Notes: generated by a model from the sequence alone, not told the origin. Counted from the stretch's first letter, positions 18,080 through 26,871 are shown. The stretch: DNA of 43,518 nucleotides from Planctomycetaceae bacterium (GCA_028284145.1 JANQSH010000031.1:1-43518); one strand, 5' to 3'. Numbers and translations: made by a program.

Positions 18080-18267
18080 CGAATCTCAGCCTCGTTCCAG
18101 ACCTGTTCCCGATTGGTCGGTTCCCCGCCATTGCGGAATCGAGATGGTCTCGTTTTAATCAATCGCGCAGACACAGCGATATGATAGATTGATCCGCAAG
18201 GCACTGTGCGTAACTGGTCGACAAATTACCGTTGGCCTCACTTCTCCTCTCGTTCGAGCCAGGTTTG

Positions 18268-20232
18268 ATGAACATTCTGGAACAACTGCGGGATCGCTTT
18301 TCCGACCCGATCTCAAAGCTGACTGCTTCCCCGGACGAATGTCTGGCAATGATCCGGCCTTCACGTGATGCACGGCACGGAGATTATCAGGCGAATTTCG
18401 CCATGCCGTTGGCGAAGCAGCAAAAAAAGCTGCCTCGCGATCTGGCAACGGAAATTATTGCTCAGGTCGACCTTGCCGATTTGTGCGAGGAACCGGAAGT
18501 TGCCGGGCCTGGATTCATCAACCTGCGTCTCCGTGATGACCTCCTGATCAACATCACAACGGAATTGCTGACGGACGACCGACTGGGTGTGGAACGTACT
18601 GAGACTCCGCGCACCGTTGTGGTCGACTACTCCGCTCCCAACGTGGCCAAGCCGATGCACGTCGGCCACCTCAGAAGCACGGTTATTGGCAATGCGATTT
18701 ACCGTTTGCTCAAGTTTCAGGGGCATCAGGTCATCAGCGACAATCATATTGGTGACTGGGGCACGCAGTTCGGAATGATCATCTACGGCTACAAGAACTT
18801 CCGCAATGACGATGTGTATCAGCAGAACGCTGTCGCGGAGTTGGCCCGGTTGTACCGGTTGGTGAATCAGGTTTCCGGTTACCATGCTGCAAAGTCAAAA
18901 ATGCCGAATCTTGAGCAGCAGTTGGCTGAATTGGAATCGCGTTTGGCCGAACATCGGCAACGGGAAGAGGTCACACCTGAAGACAAGTCGCTGAAAAAGG
19001 CACGCAAGCAGTTAAATAAAGAGCGCGAGACACTCAATGAGGAGTTCGCTTCCACTCGCGCATCCATTGATGCGGTCGAATCGTCGCCTCAGTTGAAAGA
19101 GCTCGCGGAGGCACATCCCGACATTGTCGAAAACGCACGAAAAGAAACGGCGAAACTGCATGCCGGTGACGAAGAGAACAACCGGCTGTGGAACGAGTTT
19201 CTCCCGGCCTGTATCGTGGCATTGAATGAAGTCTATGCGAGACTCGGCATCGAATTTGACAAGGCGCTCGGCGAGAGTTTTTACAACCCGATGCTGGCGG
19301 ATGTTGTCGCCGATCTGCAGGAAAAAGAACTGGCTAAAGAAAGTAACGGCGCGATTTGCGTCTTCGTCGCGGACAACCCGGCTCCGTTTATCATCCGCAA
19401 AGCCGATGGCGCATTCACTTATGCCACGACCGATCTGGCAACCGTCAAGTACCGCATTGAAGAACTCAATGCAAACGAAATTCTGTATGTGGTCGATTCT
19501 CGTCAGACTGAACATTTTCGGCTGTTGTTTACCACGGCGGGCAACTGGGGATTTGACGCACAGTTCCGACATGTCAGTTTTGGTTCGGTTCTGGGCAATG
19601 ATGGCAAACCGATGAAAACGCGAGCCGGGGACAACATCGGCCTGGAAAGCCTGATTGACGAAGCGATCGCGCGGTCGCGTGTGATTGTTGACGAGAATGA
19701 CGATGCGAAAAAAAATGGCCCGGAACTGGACGAAGAAGAGAGGTCACAGGTTGCAGAGGCGGTTGGGATTGGTGGTATCAAATTCGCAGATCTGCATCAT
19801 AACCGCGAAAGCGACTACAAATTCAGTTGGGACAAGATGCTCGCCCAAAATGGCGACACCGCAACTTACATTCAATACGCCTATGCCCGCATCAACGGAA
19901 TTTTCCGGAAAGGAAATGAGGATCGCGATTCGATTCGCAACGCGGGGCATCAACTGCTGCTGAGTCATTCCAGCGAACGCGCGTTGGCTCTACAACTGGT
20001 CCGCTTTCCCGAGGTGGTCGCCGAGGCGGTCGAGGATTATCGTCCGAATCTGCTCACGAGTTTTCTTTTGGAAGCGGCCAACACATACAGTGCATTCTAC
20101 AATGAAAGCCCGGTATTGACGGCTGAAAACGATGACCTGCGATACAGCCGATTGCTGCTGTGCGATTTAACGGCTCGTGTGCTGTCGACCGGATTGTCTT
20201 TGCTGGGTATTGAAACATGCGAACGGATGTGA
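18268..20232 (+). CDS. argS: Arginyl-tRNA synthetase
   Basis: 654-residue class I aminoacyl-tRNA synthetase that charges tRNA-Arg with arginine. The N-terminal tRNA-D-loop-binding domain (HGDYQANFAMPLA) precedes the Rossmann catalytic fold with the HIGH motif as HVGH (131-134, inside DYSAPNVAKPMHVGHLRST) and the KMSKS counterpart KPMKTR (447-452). The C-terminal helical anticodon domain ends NESPVLTAENDDLRYSRLLL and the usual ...ERM. An insertion of about 70 residues, charged and coiled-coil-like (around 18895-19110), lies before the conserved WNEF block, making it longer than the usual 550-590. ATG 18268 gives the family N-terminus; an earlier GTG/ATG-type start at 18232 adds 12 unneeded residues. 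It is followed 49 bp later by the nitroreductase gene. Confidence 0.96.
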   Translation: MNILEQLRDRFSDPISKLTASPDECLAMIRPSRDARHGDYQANFAMPLAKQQKKLPRDLATEIIAQVDLADLCEEPEVAGPGFINLRLRDDLLINITTELLTDDRLGVERTETPRTVVVDYSAPNVAKPMHVGHLRSTVIGNAIYRLLKFQGHQVISDNHIGDWGTQFGMIIYGYKNFRNDDVYQQNAVAELARLYRLVNQVSGYHAAKSKMPNLEQQLAELESRLAEHRQREEVTPEDKSLKKARKQLNKERETLNEEFASTRASIDAVESSPQLKELAEAHPDIVENARKETAKLHAGDEENNRLWNEFLPACIVALNEVYARLGIEFDKALGESFYNPMLADVVADLQEKELAKESNGAICVFVADNPAPFIIRKADGAFTYATTDLATVKYRIEELNANEILYVVDSRQTEHFRLLFTTAGNWGFDAQFRHVSFGSVLGNDGKPMKTRAGDNIGLESLIDEAIARSRVIVDENDDAKKNGPELDEEERSQVAEAVGIGGIKFADLHHNRESDYKFSWDKMLAQNGDTATYIQYAYARINGIFRKGNEDRDSIRNAGHQLLLSHSSERALALQLVRFPEVVAEAVEDYRPNLLTSFLLEAANTYSAFYNESPVLTAENDDLRYSRLLLCDLTARVLSTGLSLLGIETCERM

Positions 20233-20281
20233 TTCCTTTCGGGCGAACTGAACAGTAATCCTGGAAACGAGCAAAAACGAT

Positions 20282-20884
20282 ATGAGCAAAATCGGCAATC
20301 CCGAATATCCCATCCATGAGTTGATCCTCCAACGCTGGAGTCCGTACGCGTTTTCCGACCGGCCAGTTTCCAATGAAGACTTGCGGTCGCTGTTTGAAGC
20401 GGCCCGTTGGGCGGCTTCATCGTACAACGAACAGCCCTGGCATTTCCTCGTCATCCGCAAAGAGAATACTGACGTATTCGACCGGGCGTTGAACTGTCTG
20501 GTGGAGGGGAATCGTGGCTGGGCGAAGAATGTCCCCGTGCTGGTCTTCACCGCAATCAGCGAGACGTTTGCACGCAATGGCAAGCCAAATGCTGCGGCCG
20601 AGCATGACCTTGGCCTGGCGATGGGGAATCTATCGTTGGAAGCCACTGCTCGCGGTCTGTCGATCCACCAGATGATTGGCGTACTGCCGGCTCAGATTCA
20701 AGGAACATTCGAGATTCCCGAAAGCGTTAAACCGTTGACCGCATTTGCCGTTGGTTACGCGGCCATTCCAGAATTGCTGCCGGATGACATGCGGGATCAG
20801 GAAACCGCACCTCGGACAAGAAAGCCAATTTCCGACTTCGTTTTTGAGCAGTCGTGGGGTGAACGGGGGGATCTGCCTGATTGA
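20282..20884 (+). CDS. Nitroreductase family protein
   Basis: 200-residue FMN-dependent nitroreductase-like oxidoreductase. The N-terminal FMN-binding motif RWSPYAFSDRPV and AARWAASSYNEQPWHFLVI are typical, as is the central EHDLGLAMGNLSLEATARG segment. Members act as dimers with NAD(P)H and reduce quinones, nitro-compounds or flavins; the physiological substrate here is unknown. It lies 49 bp after argS on the same strand, but co-function is not implied. It converges with the SDR gene, with only 6 bp between stop codons (20884 and 20891), leaving no room for separate terminators. Confidence 0.92.
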   Translation: MSKIGNPEYPIHELILQRWSPYAFSDRPVSNEDLRSLFEAARWAASSYNEQPWHFLVIRKENTDVFDRALNCLVEGNRGWAKNVPVLVFTAISETFARNGKPNAAAEHDLGLAMGNLSLEATARGLSIHQMIGVLPAQIQGTFEIPESVKPLTAFAVGYAAIPELLPDDMRDQETAPRTRKPISDFVFEQSWGERGDLPD

Positions 20885-20890
20885 TGCGAT

Positions 20891-21625
20891 TCACTCTGAG
20901 AGTGGCGGTTTTCGGACATCTGCATAGTTGCCACTTTCCATCAGGTTGGGCAGACGGGCAATTGTGTTGACCAGACGTTCGGCGGCAGTTTCGGGGTCTG
21001 GCATGTCCGCTGTGCCTCTTTTCGATCGCAGAATTTCCAGGGCAGGAAAGCGTTCATCCCTTTCGCGACTGAGCAAATTATCCTGAATGACTGTATCGAC
21101 AACTCCGGGTGCCAGTGCGGTGAAATGTGTTGCTGACTGCTCTTTGGCGTAGAGTTTTGTGAACATGTTGAGTGCGGCTTTGGAGATTCCGTAACCGCTC
21201 CAACCACGATTTCCATTCACCGATGCGCCGGAGGAAATGGTCACGACTTGACCGATCTCGAATGATTGAGCAAACAGCCAATCGAGAACCACTTTGTTGG
21301 ACCAGACATTGACCTGCATCGTTCGCGCCAAATCAGTCAACGGTGTTTCCGCGAGATCTCCGAACTGCCCCAATACGCCCGCGTTGAGGATCACCAGGTC
21401 AATTGGGTTCCGCTCCTTCAACAAGTCTTCCAGGGCTGCCGGAATCTGATCGATTTTCTCAAGATCGCATGATTGAAATCGAAACCGATCATGTGCCAGA
21501 AGTGATTCGGGCGCAGTTCGTGAAAGCCCGCAGACTTCCGCTCCGAGATCGAGATACCGCTTCGCCAAACCCAACCCGATGCCGCGACTGACGCCGGTAA
21601 TGAAGACCTGTTTTGATTCGCACAT
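20891..21625 (-). CDS. Short-chain dehydrogenase/reductase (SDR)
   Basis: 244-residue classical SDR. The cofactor motif GVSRGIG is at residues 11-17, an NAG motif in VILNAGVLG, and the catalytic Ser (TISSGASVNG) with YxxxK (SGYGISKAALNMF). Substrate and cofactor preference are not determinable. The start is ambiguous: ATG 21625 has GGA about 9 nt upstream and is used here. ATG 21646 (MSLTDTV...) has AGGT 4 nt upstream. Longer starts run into repeat R1 copy 6, which lies directly upstream. It is likely cytoplasmic. Confidence 0.92.
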   Translation of the reverse strand: MCESKQVFITGVSRGIGLGLAKRYLDLGAEVCGLSRTAPESLLAHDRFRFQSCDLEKIDQIPAALEDLLKERNPIDLVILNAGVLGQFGDLAETPLTDLARTMQVNVWSNKVVLDWLFAQSFEIGQVVTISSGASVNGNRGWSGYGISKAALNMFTKLYAKEQSATHFTALAPGVVDTVIQDNLLSRERDERFPALEILRSKRGTADMPDPETAAERLVNTIARLPNLMESGNYADVRKPPLSE

Positions 21626-21655
21626 AACCGTGTCCGTTAGACTCATTGACCTATG

Positions 21656-21698
21656 GCAGTTTACCTTCCGGTATGACGTCTCTGGCTCGTGGGGGCCT
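21656..21698 (-). repeat. Dispersed repeat R1, copy 6, truncated
   Basis: Only the GTAAACTGC-to-GGGGGCC half of the family is present (GCAGTTTACCTTCCGGTATG, GACGTCTCTGGCTCGTGGGG). The other half, including the GAGCGTAATACGCTC palindrome, is replaced by the hairpins at 21703-21751. It lies just upstream of the SDR gene. Confidence 0.75.
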
Positions 21699-21702
21699 CT
21701 GC

Positions 21703-21751
21703 CAGCCGACGTGCTACGCACGGCGGGCACCGCGTCGAGGTATCGACGCGG
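21703..21751. repeat. Tandem hairpins at the TAXI gene 3' end
   Basis: Two stem-loops in a row: CGTGC/GCACG with a 3-nt loop (inside 21703-21724), then a perfect 9-bp stem CCGCGTCGA/TCGACGCGG with loop GGTA (21730-21751). They lie immediately after the stop codon of the TAXI-type gene and between the truncated R1 copy and the IS5 fragment. They could act as a factor-independent processing or termination structure on either strand, but no T run follows. Confidence 0.65.
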
Positions 21752-23167
21752 CTAGGCCACGTGGTGTGTTGGTTCTCCGTTTGACTCGGCCATCGGCAGG
21801 ATTGTCTGGCCGTGAGCCATGCTGTCGTGGCTTTCCTTCAGTCGATCAATCACGTGTTGGATATGCAGCCTCAAATTGTAGAATTCTTCCATGTAAGACA
21901 GAGGCACGGTGATTTCGGCCAATTCCTCATCCAGCAGTTCCAGCGTCTCAATGGCAGTGGAAATTTCCTCTGTGCTTGGTTGATTCTGCAGTTTCAGGTC
22001 GATCGCTCGCAAGACACGGTACCACTTGTAAATTTTGTGGCGGATGCGCCAGCGATATAACGGTGGTGCGGTTTTGATCAACGGAAACAGCAATGTGACG
22101 AATGGCAGCAACAACAGTTTCATGCGATCCAGCCATTCCGCGACTCGGAATGAGAAGTAGCGATAAAAGAACGATGGACCTTTATCAAAATACCTTCGTG
22201 CCGAATCGGCTAATGGGATCTCGACACTCTCGGCAGCAGGAAACTGCCCTTCCTTTTGCAGGAGATTCCCGGGGTGATGCACTTCGGTAACAACATTCAG
22301 CAGCGGTGCGATGAGTGCCGGGTGAAAATCTTTCGACGCCACCAACGTCGCCTTGGGAGCCAGCAACTCGATGTCTTTCGCCGGGAGATGAGCCTGCATG
22401 TCGACCGCCCCAGCCGGCAATGTGACCGGCTCCAAATACGGATATCGCCTTTCATATCCAGCCGCCCGACGAAAACTCATCAACTGGATATCCGGCGAAG
22501 CGATCAATTCCCGGATCAAAAGCGATTCCGGAGAACGAACAAGGAATGCGACTTCGGAGTCGCCAGAAAGGAGAGCATTAGCAGCCTGGCGACCACCTGT
22601 TTTTTGAATGCGCGTCTCGGCTGATGCGGCGTCCGCTGTCGAATCAAACAGACCATTATCCTCCAGCAGACGTTTTGTGAGAGCCTGTGTTCCTGAGCCG
22701 TCAATGCCAATCGCCAGTTTCCGGCCATGAAGATCGGTCAATTCATCGCAGGGAATATCGGCCCGATGAAAGACCCAGAGTGGTTCCAGATAGAGACAGG
22801 CCAGTGATTGCAGATCATCAAAATGTTCGGGATTGGCTGTCCCCCCCTGAACGATGCCGAGCATCACTTCACCCGATTTCAGGCGGTTAAGATTGTCGAT
22901 GGAGCCGGACGTCGGAATCACGTTGATTTCCACACCCGCTTCCTGCATGCTGGTGCGGTATTTGTTGGCGTAGCCGAAGTAGGCACCATCTCGTGTGCCT
23001 GTGGCGATCGAGACCGACAACGGGCAAGGCTCGCCAATCAGCCAGGGGCTGACCAGGAATGCGAGGCCTGCAATGGCCATAAAGGGTATCAACTTCCAGA
23101 TCCAGGCACGCTTTCCGGATGAAATTCTGGTGGCTCGAACACGTTGTGCCAGACTGCGGATGGACAT
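21752..23167 (-). CDS. TAXI-type TRAP solute-binding family protein, membrane-anchored, orphan
   Basis: 471-residue protein of the TAXI-type TRAP periplasmic binding family. An N-terminal membrane anchor (WKLIPFMAIAGLAFLVSPW) precedes the binding domain, which begins SIATGTRDGAYFGYANKY and includes NLNRLKSGEVMLGIVQGG and GIDGSGTQALTKRLLEDNG. A second membrane segment (MKLLLLPFVTLLFPLI, around residue 345) is followed by about 110 residues of charged helices. No TRAP permease genes are adjacent, so it may have a non-transport or long-distance role. ATG 23167 has GGGAGG upstream. The last 14 codons and the TAG stop come from a 47-bp IS5-transposase fragment (21754-21800), read in another frame, so the original C-terminus has been altered. 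Confidence 0.85.
   Translation of the reverse strand: MSIRSLAQRVRATRISSGKRAWIWKLIPFMAIAGLAFLVSPWLIGEPCPLSVSIATGTRDGAYFGYANKYRTSMQEAGVEINVIPTSGSIDNLNRLKSGEVMLGIVQGGTANPEHFDDLQSLACLYLEPLWVFHRADIPCDELTDLHGRKLAIGIDGSGTQALTKRLLEDNGLFDSTADAASAETRIQKTGGRQAANALLSGDSEVAFLVRSPESLLIRELIASPDIQLMSFRRAAGYERRYPYLEPVTLPAGAVDMQAHLPAKDIELLAPKATLVASKDFHPALIAPLLNVVTEVHHPGNLLQKEGQFPAAESVEIPLADSARRYFDKGPSFFYRYFSFRVAEWLDRMKLLLLPFVTLLFPLIKTAPPLYRWRIRHKIYKWYRVLRAIDLKLQNQPSTEEISTAIETLELLDEELAEITVPLSYMEEFYNLRLHIQHVIDRLKESHDSMAHGQTILPMAESNGEPTHHVA
21754..21800 (-). mobile_element. 47-bp fragment of the IS5-type transposase
   Basis: Matches 7749-7795 almost base for base (AGGCCACGTGGTGTGTTGGT at its left end). At 7749 this sequence encodes the GGRVKRRTNTPRG part of the transposase remnant. 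The fragment ends at the same base in both places and in both is near a copy of repeat R1, which points to the same IS having been deleted or moved twice. Here it is read out of frame as the C-terminus of the TAXI-type protein. Confidence 0.75.
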
Positions 23168-23383
23168 CCCGATCCTCCCTGATCAAAACAAGACTTGAGA
23201 TTCGCGCGGAATTGTCTTTCAATCAAGCGAGTGGGACAAGATCGAATCCGGCACAAAGACGATGATGAGCCAGGAGCACCGATATGGGGCCAACAGTCTC
23301 CCACAAGTCGCAAATCACTTGCTCTGCGGTTAATATCGAGTAGCTTCATTACTGTACAATTCCCATTCTGAAAGGTCGTAAAC

Positions 23384-24346
23384 ATGACAATCAATCGCCG
23401 CTCGTTTCTCACCGGAACTCTTGGAAGTGCCGCTCTTGCGACAGGTCACTTGGCCACAGCCGACAGTGCCACGCCGGAGAAGCAATTGCATGCCACAATT
23501 TCGCGACCCAATCGTATCGCCGTTTCGACCTATTCGTACTGGCGGTACCGCCCCGATACCAGGCTGACCATTTTGGAGTGCATTGACCTGGCATCCGAAG
23601 CCGGATTTGATGGTGTGGAACTTCTGCATGTTCAGATGCGCGATGAATCGAGCGGACATCTGCAGCAGATCAAACAACGGGCCTTCCGCCACGGACTCGA
23701 TTTGTGCGGCTTCTCAACGCATCAGAGTTTTGTCTCCCCCGATGCCGAATCGCGAAAGAAGAATATCGAGAAGACAAAACACTTTATCGAACTGGCGTAC
23801 AAGCTCGGCATTCCCACCATTCGTGTGAACACTGGTCGCTGGGGAACGTCGAAAAATTTCAACGAACTGATGAAGAACAAGGGGATTGAACCCCGACTAC
23901 CCGGTTACACCGATGAAGAGGGTTTCAAATGGGTCATCGACAGTTTTGAGCAATGCCTGAAGACGGCGGAAAACTGCGGCGTGGTCATGGGGCTGGAAAA
24001 CCACTGGGGACTGGGACGCACGGCTGAAGGGGTGATGAAAGTGGTTAAGGCGATCGATTCCCCCTGGTTACAGGTGACAGCCGACACTGGAAACTTCCTG
24101 GAAGATCAGTACCGCCAGTTCGATGCCATTGCCGGAAACACGGTGTTTGTGCAGGCGAAAACCTATTTCGGGGGTGGCACCTGGTACACACTGGAGATCG
24201 ACTACAACCGTATCGCGGCCATTCTCAGAAAACACAAATACCGTGGCTACATTTCGCTGGAATTTGAGGGGAAAGAGCCGCACGAAACAGCCATCCCCAA
24301 AAGCCTGGCTCTGCTGCGAAAAGCTTTCTCGCCCCAGCCCGTTTGA
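23384..24346 (+). CDS. Tat-exported sugar isomerase/epimerase-like TIM-barrel protein
   Basis: 320-residue protein of the xylose-isomerase-like TIM-barrel (AP endonuclease 2) superfamily. A Tat signal (NRRSFLTGTLGSAALATG) predicts periplasmic location. Barrel motifs include EAGFDGVELLHV, LGIPTIRVNTGRWG, GVVMGLENHWGLGRT, VTADTGNFLE and YISLEFEGKEP; the Glu, His, Asp and Glu residues in the last four are the usual metal ligands. Members isomerise or epimerise keto-sugars or cleave sugar lactones; the substrate is unknown. ATG 23384 has AAAGG upstream. It converges with the Tad-like operon, with 52 bp between the stops. It is one of the four Tat proteins in this window. Confidence 0.93.
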   Translation: MTINRRSFLTGTLGSAALATGHLATADSATPEKQLHATISRPNRIAVSTYSYWRYRPDTRLTILECIDLASEAGFDGVELLHVQMRDESSGHLQQIKQRAFRHGLDLCGFSTHQSFVSPDAESRKKNIEKTKHFIELAYKLGIPTIRVNTGRWGTSKNFNELMKNKGIEPRLPGYTDEEGFKWVIDSFEQCLKTAENCGVVMGLENHWGLGRTAEGVMKVVKAIDSPWLQVTADTGNFLEDQYRQFDAIAGNTVFVQAKTYFGGGTWYTLEIDYNRIAAILRKHKYRGYISLEFEGKEPHETAIPKSLALLRKAFSPQPV

Positions 24347-24398
24347 GCTTGACCGCACAGGCGGGACGAGATCATTGCGATTGGTAGTGGCGTAGCGA

Positions 24399-25562
24399 CT
24401 ATTTCACCAGGTGAGTCGACTTGATCTCGCCTGCGATTTTCTGGAAGGCTTCCGTCAGCGATGCAGTCAGCGCCTCTGAACCTTTTCCGTTGGCAATGAA
24501 ATGGACGCCATCGGTCGCATCAGCGATATCCTGGTTCAGATCTTCATCAGCCGAGTTTCCGAGGCTGATGGTGTAAACCTGCACGTCGTTGGTGGCGGCA
24601 TAGGCAGCCATCTGCCGAGCATAACCTGGGCCGTCTCCCGGAGGTCGATTGGCACGTCCGTCGGTCATTAAGACGATCACTTTTTTGGCATACGGTCGTG
24701 CTTCCGCTCCATTCATCAGATAGTGCACCGCATCACCCAGCGAAGCACCTGTCCCGGTCCAGCCGTTGTACTTTCCCGCCTTCAAATTGTCTTCGCTCAA
24801 TACATTGTTAATCAGGTGGGAATAATCGGTTGTAAGGCGAGACTCCAACACTCCTACATGGTACCACGCCGAGGGATGCAGTCCGGAATTGTACATCTCC
24901 CCGTTCATTTCGTTGTGGTAATAGGGATTGGTCGACAGTCCCATCATGCCAATCTTGTCGGCACCACCCACTTCGTCAATCACGTTCACGAACACTGGAG
25001 CGGCCGAACGCAACGCGGCAATGCGGCCTTCGTACAACATCGACCCCGAGAGATCGAGGACCATCATGATGTCCAGGACCCCGCCGGTGCCGGTTGAAAT
25101 TGCTTCTGCCGGAGCGCCAAAAGTTTTCAAACCGAAAACTTTTCCGAAGATGTACGGTTCGTTGCCCTGTTGTGCGAAGACGCGAACCGAATCGGGACTG
25201 ACGTTCGTCGCAGTGAACGTTTTGGTATCACTGTTCCATTTGCCAATTTCGACATCGATACTTCCTTCGGAAACAAGTGTCGAACCGACTTCATTCAAAC
25301 GGACATAGTGTTTGGCCACTTTTTCCGCTTCGGCAACCGCTCTGGGGTCCATCTTCAGGCGAATTTGAGCCGCCAGCGTTCCCGAATCCACAGCGTTCTG
25401 CGCTTCGGTTCGCAGCAATGTTATGCGGCCGATGTCCATCGAAAAGGCGGCCATCCCCAGCAGCATGATCAGGCAGACCAGAACCAGGAGCATCACGGCA
25501 CCGCGCCGTTGATTCCGCAATTTACAGGAAATTGTTCGTTGTTGTTGTTTGGTGTTTCGCAT
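24399..25562 (-). CDS. TadG-like pilus assembly protein with vWA domain
   Basis: 387-residue TadG-type protein. The N-terminus RRGAVMLLVLVCLIMLLGM is a prepilin-like transmembrane helix, followed by the TadG region (AFSMDIGRITLLRTEAQNAV). A von Willebrand A domain has a complete MIDAS: DLSGSM (170-175), a TGASLGD threonine and MTDGRAN. Residue Asp170 and its neighbours would coordinate Mg2+. TadG-type proteins belong to tight-adherence (Flp pilus) systems and sit in or outside the inner membrane. The ATG 25562 lies 2 nt after the stop of the TadE gene upstream, so the two are co-transcribed and probably coupled. No TadA/B/C ATPase or secretion genes are seen in the window. Confidence 0.9.
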   Translation of the reverse strand: MRNTKQQQRTISCKLRNQRRGAVMLLVLVCLIMLLGMAAFSMDIGRITLLRTEAQNAVDSGTLAAQIRLKMDPRAVAEAEKVAKHYVRLNEVGSTLVSEGSIDVEIGKWNSDTKTFTATNVSPDSVRVFAQQGNEPYIFGKVFGLKTFGAPAEAISTGTGGVLDIMMVLDLSGSMLYEGRIAALRSAAPVFVNVIDEVGGADKIGMMGLSTNPYYHNEMNGEMYNSGLHPSAWYHVGVLESRLTTDYSHLINNVLSEDNLKAGKYNGWTGTGASLGDAVHYLMNGAEARPYAKKVIVLMTDGRANRPPGDGPGYARQMAAYAATNDVQVYTISLGNSADEDLNQDIADATDGVHFIANGKGSEALTASLTEAFQKIAGEIKSTHLVK

Positions 25563-25564
25563 GA

Positions 25565-25993
25565 TTACAGTTCCCTTGGCAGGGTGGAGGAAACGGAAAG
25601 GACTTTTCCGGAGAGGAATTGGGGAGTCGGCACCCAACTGATTTCGTTGTACGTGACACTGACGGTAACAGTGATCGGATCGCCCTGGGCACTGGCTGTG
25701 GCCAACGACGGCGAAATGGTTGTGGTATGTGTAGAGATTCCGAAAACCGTGAGGAGTTCGTTCACTTTGGCTTTCACTTCGGCTTCGGTGGCCTCTTCCA
25801 GAATGGCAACACGGCAACCACAGCGGGCCGCTTCCTGAATCGCGTGATTGGCAGCTGTGTAACGGCTGAATTCGATCATACCGAACAGCAGCAGGAACAG
25901 CAGCGGTGCAACCATTGCAAATTCGACCAGCGTTGCCCCGCGCCGTTCCGTCCGGGTGGTGATTATTTTGAGATTTTTTTTGACGGGTTTCAT
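25565..25993 (-). CDS. TadE-like pseudopilin-type protein
   Basis: 142-residue TadE protein. The N-terminal RRGATLVEFAMVAPLLFLLL motif and FGMIEFSRY are the TadE signature, with a single membrane helix and a short extracytoplasmic domain of about 100 residues. ATG 25993 with AGG close upstream is chosen; a TTG at 26008 adds five residues. It is the third gene of a four-gene unit, 47 bp after the previous one and 2 bp before the TadG-like gene. Confidence 0.92.
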   Translation of the reverse strand: MKPVKKNLKIITTRTERRGATLVEFAMVAPLLFLLLFGMIEFSRYTAANHAIQEAARCGCRVAILEEATEAEVKAKVNELLTVFGISTHTTTISPSLATASAQGDPITVTVSVTYNEISWVPTPQFLSGKVLSVSSTLPREL

Positions 25994-26040
25994 GGTCCTG
26001 GTCTTCAATTAGGTGATCTCTGTTTGTCTGGCAGTGCAGA

Positions 26041-26871
26041 TCAGGGTCGCCCTGCTATCAGGTTAATCGCCTGTTGCAGATAGGCTTCCGCCTGCCGCTT
26101 GTATTCATCGACCTTGGCAATGTGGTCGGAATACTCCTGTTTTGTCAGTTCCATTTGGTCATTGAGATCTTGATATTCCGTTTCGTATCCTTCGTAAGTC
26201 CCGGAATTGTACGGGCTGAGTGCATCGAGTTCGCTTCTGATCGCCAGACCTTCCAACTTAATCTGGTCTGCGGCGGCTTGTTCCTTTGCCGCCAGTTCCG
26301 TCAGTTCGGCCGCTTTTTGCTCCAGGTCCGCAATCTCTGTTCTCGTTGTGCCGCTCAGTTCATAGACATCATTCCTGTCGCCCTCGGTGAGCAATGTCCC
26401 GTCATTAAACGGTACCGGAATGCCATCGGCAGCCGATTTGCCCAAGTCCGCCGGCATCACGCATTGCGATGAAATCGACTTCCCTTTGAAGAACCAGGGA
26501 GTGTGATACCAGTTCGCTTTTTCAAAATCGGCTGTCACAGTGACCGTCAGTGGATCGAGTTGCTTGATGTCTGGGTTGGGATTCGGTGAAAAGGAGATTG
26601 TGTAGTCCTTCAACCCTGCATTGGTCATGATCGTTGCCACAGTATTGCGGGCATCCTGTTCGGTTTTCTGAGTTTGCAGCGAATAAACCCGCGCTCCGGC
26701 GCGTGCGGCTTCGGAAATTGCATGTCGCATCGTAATGCCCCGGCCAATCTCGATACTCCCGACCAGCATCAACAACAGGAATGGCACGATGATGGCAAAC
26801 TCAACCAGTGCCGCTCCTCGACGTTGATGCGGTTTGGGGACGGTCGTCGTTTTGATGGATTTCTTTTTCAC
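26041..26871 (-). CDS. TadE-like protein with coiled-coil tail (paralog 2)
   Basis: 276-residue protein: TadE signature RRGAALVEFAIIVPFLLLML with GSIEIGRG, a TadE-type ectodomain (ARAGARVYSLQTQKTEQD, PLTVTVTADFEKANWY), then a C-terminal helical, Glu/Ala/Lys-rich region of about 110 residues. It is a close tandem paralog of the protein at 26942-27763 (shared MPADLG-SAADG-PVPF block). A GTG at 26871 is preferred because it leaves a TadE-length N-terminus (KKKSIKTTTVPKPHQRRGAA); an ATG at 26970 gives 33 extra residues and overlaps the preceding gene's stop by 29 bp. Confidence 0.85.
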   Translation of the reverse strand: MKKKSIKTTTVPKPHQRRGAALVEFAIIVPFLLLMLVGSIEIGRGITMRHAISEAARAGARVYSLQTQKTEQDARNTVATIMTNAGLKDYTISFSPNPNPDIKQLDPLTVTVTADFEKANWYHTPWFFKGKSISSQCVMPADLGKSAADGIPVPFNDGTLLTEGDRNDVYELSGTTRTEIADLEQKAAELTELAAKEQAAADQIKLEGLAIRSELDALSPYNSGTYEGYETEYQDLNDQMELTKQEYSDHIAKVDEYKRQAEAYLQQAINLIAGRP

